Shown here: one piece after another, positions 61,237 to 64,000 of the stretch | How the letters are laid out: each line of letters starts with the position of its first letter | How positions within the stretch are numbered: the first letter of the stretch is position 1 | Assembly: GCF_900142915.1 (NCBI RefSeq) | Contig: NZ_FRCM01000013.1 | Coordinates: 1-64,000, forward strand | DNA: 64,000 bases | Reading direction: 5' to 3' | Origin: Mucilaginibacter sp. OK098 | GTDB taxonomy: Bacteria; Bacteroidota; Bacteroidia; Sphingobacteriales; Sphingobacteriaceae | Position numbers and translations under genes: made by a program | The notes under the pieces: model-generated | What the model was told of the DNA's origin: nothing | Database searches by the model: none | What the model saw: only the letters and a program-made list of their open reading frames with translations

Positions 61237-62199
61237 ATGAAAAAGATCCAAATACTATCGGTTTTAATAGCATTTACCGCAAGCTTATGCCTTATGGGTT
61301 TTGCAGGCAGTAAAGATGATATACAAACAAAGGAACAATTGGGCGAAAAGCTTTTTTTCGACCCGATCCTGTCCGGCGACCGTACAATTAGCTGCTCATC
61401 ATGCCATAAACCTGAATTTGCCTTTGCAGATACTGCCGCATTTAGCTTAGGCATTAAAGGCAATCTTACTAAAAGAAATTCGCCGGGCTTAACCAATCTG
61501 TCAGGCAGGCCGCACCTTTTTTGGGACGGACGCGCCTCATCATTAGAGGAACAGGCTATGGGGCCTATCACATCACCAACAGAAATGGGGTTAACGCTTG
61601 AAGAAGCGGTAAAAAGATTAAATGAAAATGAAATTTATGCATCAGCCTTTCAAAAGGTTTTTAAAGCTGCTGCAAATAAAGATAATATGTTAAAGGCCAT
61701 CGCCTCATTTGAGCGCACTTTAGAAACCGCAAACAGTCCGTATGACCGTTATGTAAATGGAGATGACCAGGCCATTTCAGCAGCAGCAGCCCGGGGCCGC
61801 TTGCTGTTTATAGGCAAAGCCGCCTGTAACAATTGCCATTCAGGCGAGGATTTTACTGCCGACAGGTTTAAAAGCATTGGCCTTTATAACGGAAAAGATC
61901 TGAATGACGCGGGGCGTTCTGATATTACCCATAATAAAACCGAAGAAGGCGAATTTAAGATCCCAAGCCTGCGCAATGTTGCGGTTACAGCACCTTACAT
62001 GCACAATGGTAAATTTAAAACACTGCGCAGCGTAGTGGAATATTATAACAATCCATCTGCAGTAGTAAAGGATGGCATCAACCGTGACCTAGCCCTTGAA
62101 AAGCCTTTAAATCTTAACAGTGGTGAGATAGACGATATTGTGGAATTTTTAAAGGCCCTCACTGATGACCGGTTTACGCACAAGCAAATATCAAACTAA
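61237..62199 (+). CDS. Dihaem cytochrome c peroxidase (MauG/CcpA family)
   Basis: 320 residues from the ATG at 61237, chosen over 61225 because it gives a clean signal peptide (MKKIQILSVLIAFTASL). The two haem c sites are CSSCH (Cys53, Cys56, His57) and CNNCH (Cys197, Cys200, His201). The family motifs DGRASSLEEQA, and MHNGKFKTLRSVVEYY near the end, are present. It reduces hydrogen peroxide in the periplasm using electrons from cytochrome or cupredoxin. With TlpA and DsbD-like neighbours it forms a periplasmic redox/oxidative-stress group. Confidence 0.9.
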   Translation: MKKIQILSVLIAFTASLCLMGFAGSKDDIQTKEQLGEKLFFDPILSGDRTISCSSCHKPEFAFADTAAFSLGIKGNLTKRNSPGLTNLSGRPHLFWDGRASSLEEQAMGPITSPTEMGLTLEEAVKRLNENEIYASAFQKVFKAAANKDNMLKAIASFERTLETANSPYDRYVNGDDQAISAAAARGRLLFIGKAACNNCHSGEDFTADRFKSIGLYNGKDLNDAGRSDITHNKTEEGEFKIPSLRNVAVTAPYMHNGKFKTLRSVVEYYNNPSAVVKDGINRDLALEKPLNLNSGEIDDIVEFLKALTDDRFTHKQISN

Positions 62200-62303
62200 A
62201 ACTCACCCTTATTAAATAATTAATTAACACACATTCTTTTGGCTATGGGCAAGCTGTTTTTGGCTTGCCATAGCCACTGCTTTGTTCTTAAACTATTGAA
62301 AAA

Positions 62304-64000
62304 ATGAAGAAAATTGTACTCTTACTCTTGTTTTTTAGCCTGTACTACGGGCAAAATATATTTGCACAAAAACGAACGGTTAGTGGGCTGGTTACCTCTG
62401 CCGATGATAAACGGCCGTTATCCGGCGTGTCCATAAAAGTGAAGGGTTTGGATGAAGGCGCCGTGACAAATACAGACGGCTCCTTCCAGATAGTTATCCG
62501 GAATGGGAAATACCTGGTATTTTCATTTGTTGGATATGACTCGCAGGAAGTGGAAATTGACGGCACAACCCAGTTCAACATCAGCCTGAAACCATCTGGT
62601 AATGCACTGAACGAGGTGCAGATCGTAGGATCGCGCAATGCTAACCGGACTAAAATAAATTCAGCATCGCCGGTAGATGTGATCGATATTAAACCACTGC
62701 TTGAATCATCGCCGCAGGTAAGCGTTACGCAGATCCTGCAATATGTTTCACCTTCCTTCCATTCAGTTAACGGCAGTAATGCGGGCGATGCTGGTTCGGC
62801 ACTAAGCCTTGCCCAGCTCCGCGGATTAGGCCCCGACCAGGTATTGGTTTTAGTGAATGGTAAACGCCGGCATAAAAGCGCTAATGTAAACTATGGCGGT
62901 TTGGGCAATGGATCAACCGGGTACGATCTGAACAGTATCCCAACCGGATCAATTGACAGGATTGAAATATTAAGAGATGGCGCTGCCGCACAATACGGCT
63001 CTGATGCTATCGCAGGGGTTATAAATATCGTTCTGAAAAAGAATACCGGCGACCTGGTGGTCAATTCAACCGGGAGCGTACGTAAAAGAGGCGATGGGGC
63101 TGTTACGCGCACCAATGCAAATTATGGCGTAGCAATAGGTGATAACGGTGGGTATATAAACGCAACTGTTGAATATGGTACCCAGGCTATAGCTTTACCC
63201 GCTGGTAACTCAACTGCAGGCTTATATAACGGGCCAATATATGGTGGCGGAGCCAATACCCGCGGGTACGATGCCATCTACACCCAGGCAATTGATGAGG
63301 CCATTTTAAAAGCAAGGGGTATTGACCGTCACTTTTTTGATCAGCGTGGTGGCGGGGCCAATGCCGGGCAGGACGCGTTATTGTTTTTTAATGCGGCAGT
63401 ACCCCTAAAACAATCGGCCGAGATCTATGCGTTTGGTGGTATCAGTAGCCGTAATTCACAGTTTACCGCTACCTATCGTTTGCCGGGATGGACCTCGAGA
63501 AATAATAACTTTATATACCCCGATGGTTTTCTACCTGCAATGGAAAATAATATTGTTGATGCTTCACTGGCGGCAGGCATCAGAGGTAAAGTTAACGGCT
63601 GGAATGTAGATTTGTCAAACGTTTACGGGAAAAACAACTTCGGCAACCGGGTTGATAATTCATTGAATGCCAGCCTTGGTTTAACCAGCCCTACAAGTTT
63701 TGATGACGGCAGCTACAATGCCAGTCAGAATACGGCGAGCCTTGATTTTTCACGCTACTTTAATAAGGTTTTAAAAGGGCTTAACATTGCCTTTGGCGTA
63801 CAAGATAGGGTGGAGTCATTCCAGATAAAAGCTGGGGAGCTGGCTTCTTATCAAAAAGGAGACCAGCGTAACATTTATAATGTTGATACCACAGCAAGCG
63901 GGTTAACTTATTTATCAGCAGCAGGTACTACCTCACTAAACGGCCTGGCGGCAGGTTCACAGATCCACCTGGGTTTCCAGCCTGCAAATGCGGTTAGTGT
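62304..64000 (+). CDS. TonB-dependent outer-membrane receptor, 3' end outside the window
   Basis: The frame is open to the window end (about 565 residues seen). It has a signal peptide (MKKIVLLLLFFSLYYG), a carboxypeptidase-like beta-sandwich (about 28-105, GVSIKVKGLDEGAVTNTDGSFQI), a plug domain with LRGLGPDQVLVLVNGKRRH and DGAAAQYGSDAIAGVINIVLKK, and the start of the barrel. There is no STN domain, unlike the SusC at 39193. The ligand is unknown. It lies 104 bp after the peroxidase gene on the same strand, so it may be co-regulated. Confidence 0.88.
   Translation, partial: MKKIVLLLLFFSLYYGQNIFAQKRTVSGLVTSADDKRPLSGVSIKVKGLDEGAVTNTDGSFQIVIRNGKYLVFSFVGYDSQEVEIDGTTQFNISLKPSGNALNEVQIVGSRNANRTKINSASPVDVIDIKPLLESSPQVSVTQILQYVSPSFHSVNGSNAGDAGSALSLAQLRGLGPDQVLVLVNGKRRHKSANVNYGGLGNGSTGYDLNSIPTGSIDRIEILRDGAAAQYGSDAIAGVINIVLKKNTGDLVVNSTGSVRKRGDGAVTRTNANYGVAIGDNGGYINATVEYGTQAIALPAGNSTAGLYNGPIYGGGANTRGYDAIYTQAIDEAILKARGIDRHFFDQRGGGANAGQDALLFFNAAVPLKQSAEIYAFGGISSRNSQFTATYRLPGWTSRNNNFIYPDGFLPAMENNIVDASLAAGIRGKVNGWNVDLSNVYGKNNFGNRVDNSLNASLGLTSPTSFDDGSYNASQNTASLDFSRYFNKVLKGLNIAFGVQDRVESFQIKAGELASYQKGDQRNIYNVDTTASGLTYLSAAGTTSLNGLAAGSQIHLGFQPANAVS

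Noticed and set aside
1..64000. CRISPR array, rRNA operon or intact tRNA gene
   Set aside because: No regularly spaced short repeats and no rRNA-like or complete cloverleaf sequences were seen. Only tRNA 3' fragments are present.

Overview
The window looks like a chromosomal segment from a Bacteroidota bacterium, most likely a Sphingobacteriaceae member of the Mucilaginibacter/Pedobacter type. The evidence is a classic ECF sigma / FecR anti-sigma / SusC / SusD block, FtsX-like permeases of the Bacteroidota type, Bacteroidota-style -7 boxes (TAnnTTTG), a lack of obvious Shine-Dalgarno sequences, and moderate GC. No organism name can be proven from the sequence alone.

Region 1 (1-19090) is the right-hand part of a nonribosomal peptide cluster, all on the + strand. 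It holds a large NRPS cut by the window edge ((A)-T-C-A-T-C-A-T-C), an AsnB-type amidotransferase, a second NRPS (A-T-C-A-T), an Asp/Glu racemase, a GT1 glycosyltransferase, a stand-alone thioesterase and an ornithine-carbamoyltransferase paralogue with altered substrate loops. Specificity codes read by eye give Gly then Ser in the first NRPS, and an unassigned residue then Ser in the second. A GT2 glycosyltransferase (- strand) and an unusual methyltransferase follow at 19241-21706.

Region 2 (21930-27750) looks like a small defence/RiPP island. A strong terminator precedes a Septu-like pair (ABC-type ATPase plus retron-type HNH nuclease) with a 24-bp perfect palindrome in front of it. Converging on it with only 8 bp between is a four-gene ribosomal-peptide cluster on the - strand: a 63-aa precursor, a radical SAM/SPASM enzyme, a 2OG-Fe(II) oxygenase and an HExxH peptide hydroxylase. 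The precursor ends in aromatic-X-Arg triplets (YDR, HNR, HNR). This is the best candidate for an undescribed system.

Region 3 (27709-34159) is bracketed by two direct copies of a ~216-bp non-coding repeat. It carries three short-chain dehydrogenases with dedicated regulators (two Crp/Fnr-like, one HxlR), a small monooxygenase and several scars: a tRNA 3' fragment with its terminator, an SDR C-terminal fragment, and a fragment of a DNA methylase/helicase of the kind carried by conjugative transposons. It reads as a worn integration hotspot. Region 4 (34169-37221) has an ECF sigma factor, an NTF2-like secreted protein and an SDR-fold protein lacking the catalytic Tyr/Lys, linked by a repeated 48-bp intergenic element, then a hypothetical gene.

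Region 5 (37417-56020) holds a Sus-type uptake operon, an AraC regulator with an amidohydrolase, two FtsX/MacB-type permeases flanking efp, AlkB, a small hypothetical protein, and a DHA2 drug exporter with its TetR regulator and a probable operator. Region 6 (56461-64000) is a periplasmic thiol/redox group: a DsbD N-terminal-like protein, two tandem TlpA-like thioredoxin proteins, YceI, a dihaem cytochrome c peroxidase and a TonB-dependent receptor cut by the window edge. In front of the TlpA pair are two tiny ORFs ending in runs of Cys codons and a leader resembling a SAM-I riboswitch, which suggests control by sulfur or cysteine supply.
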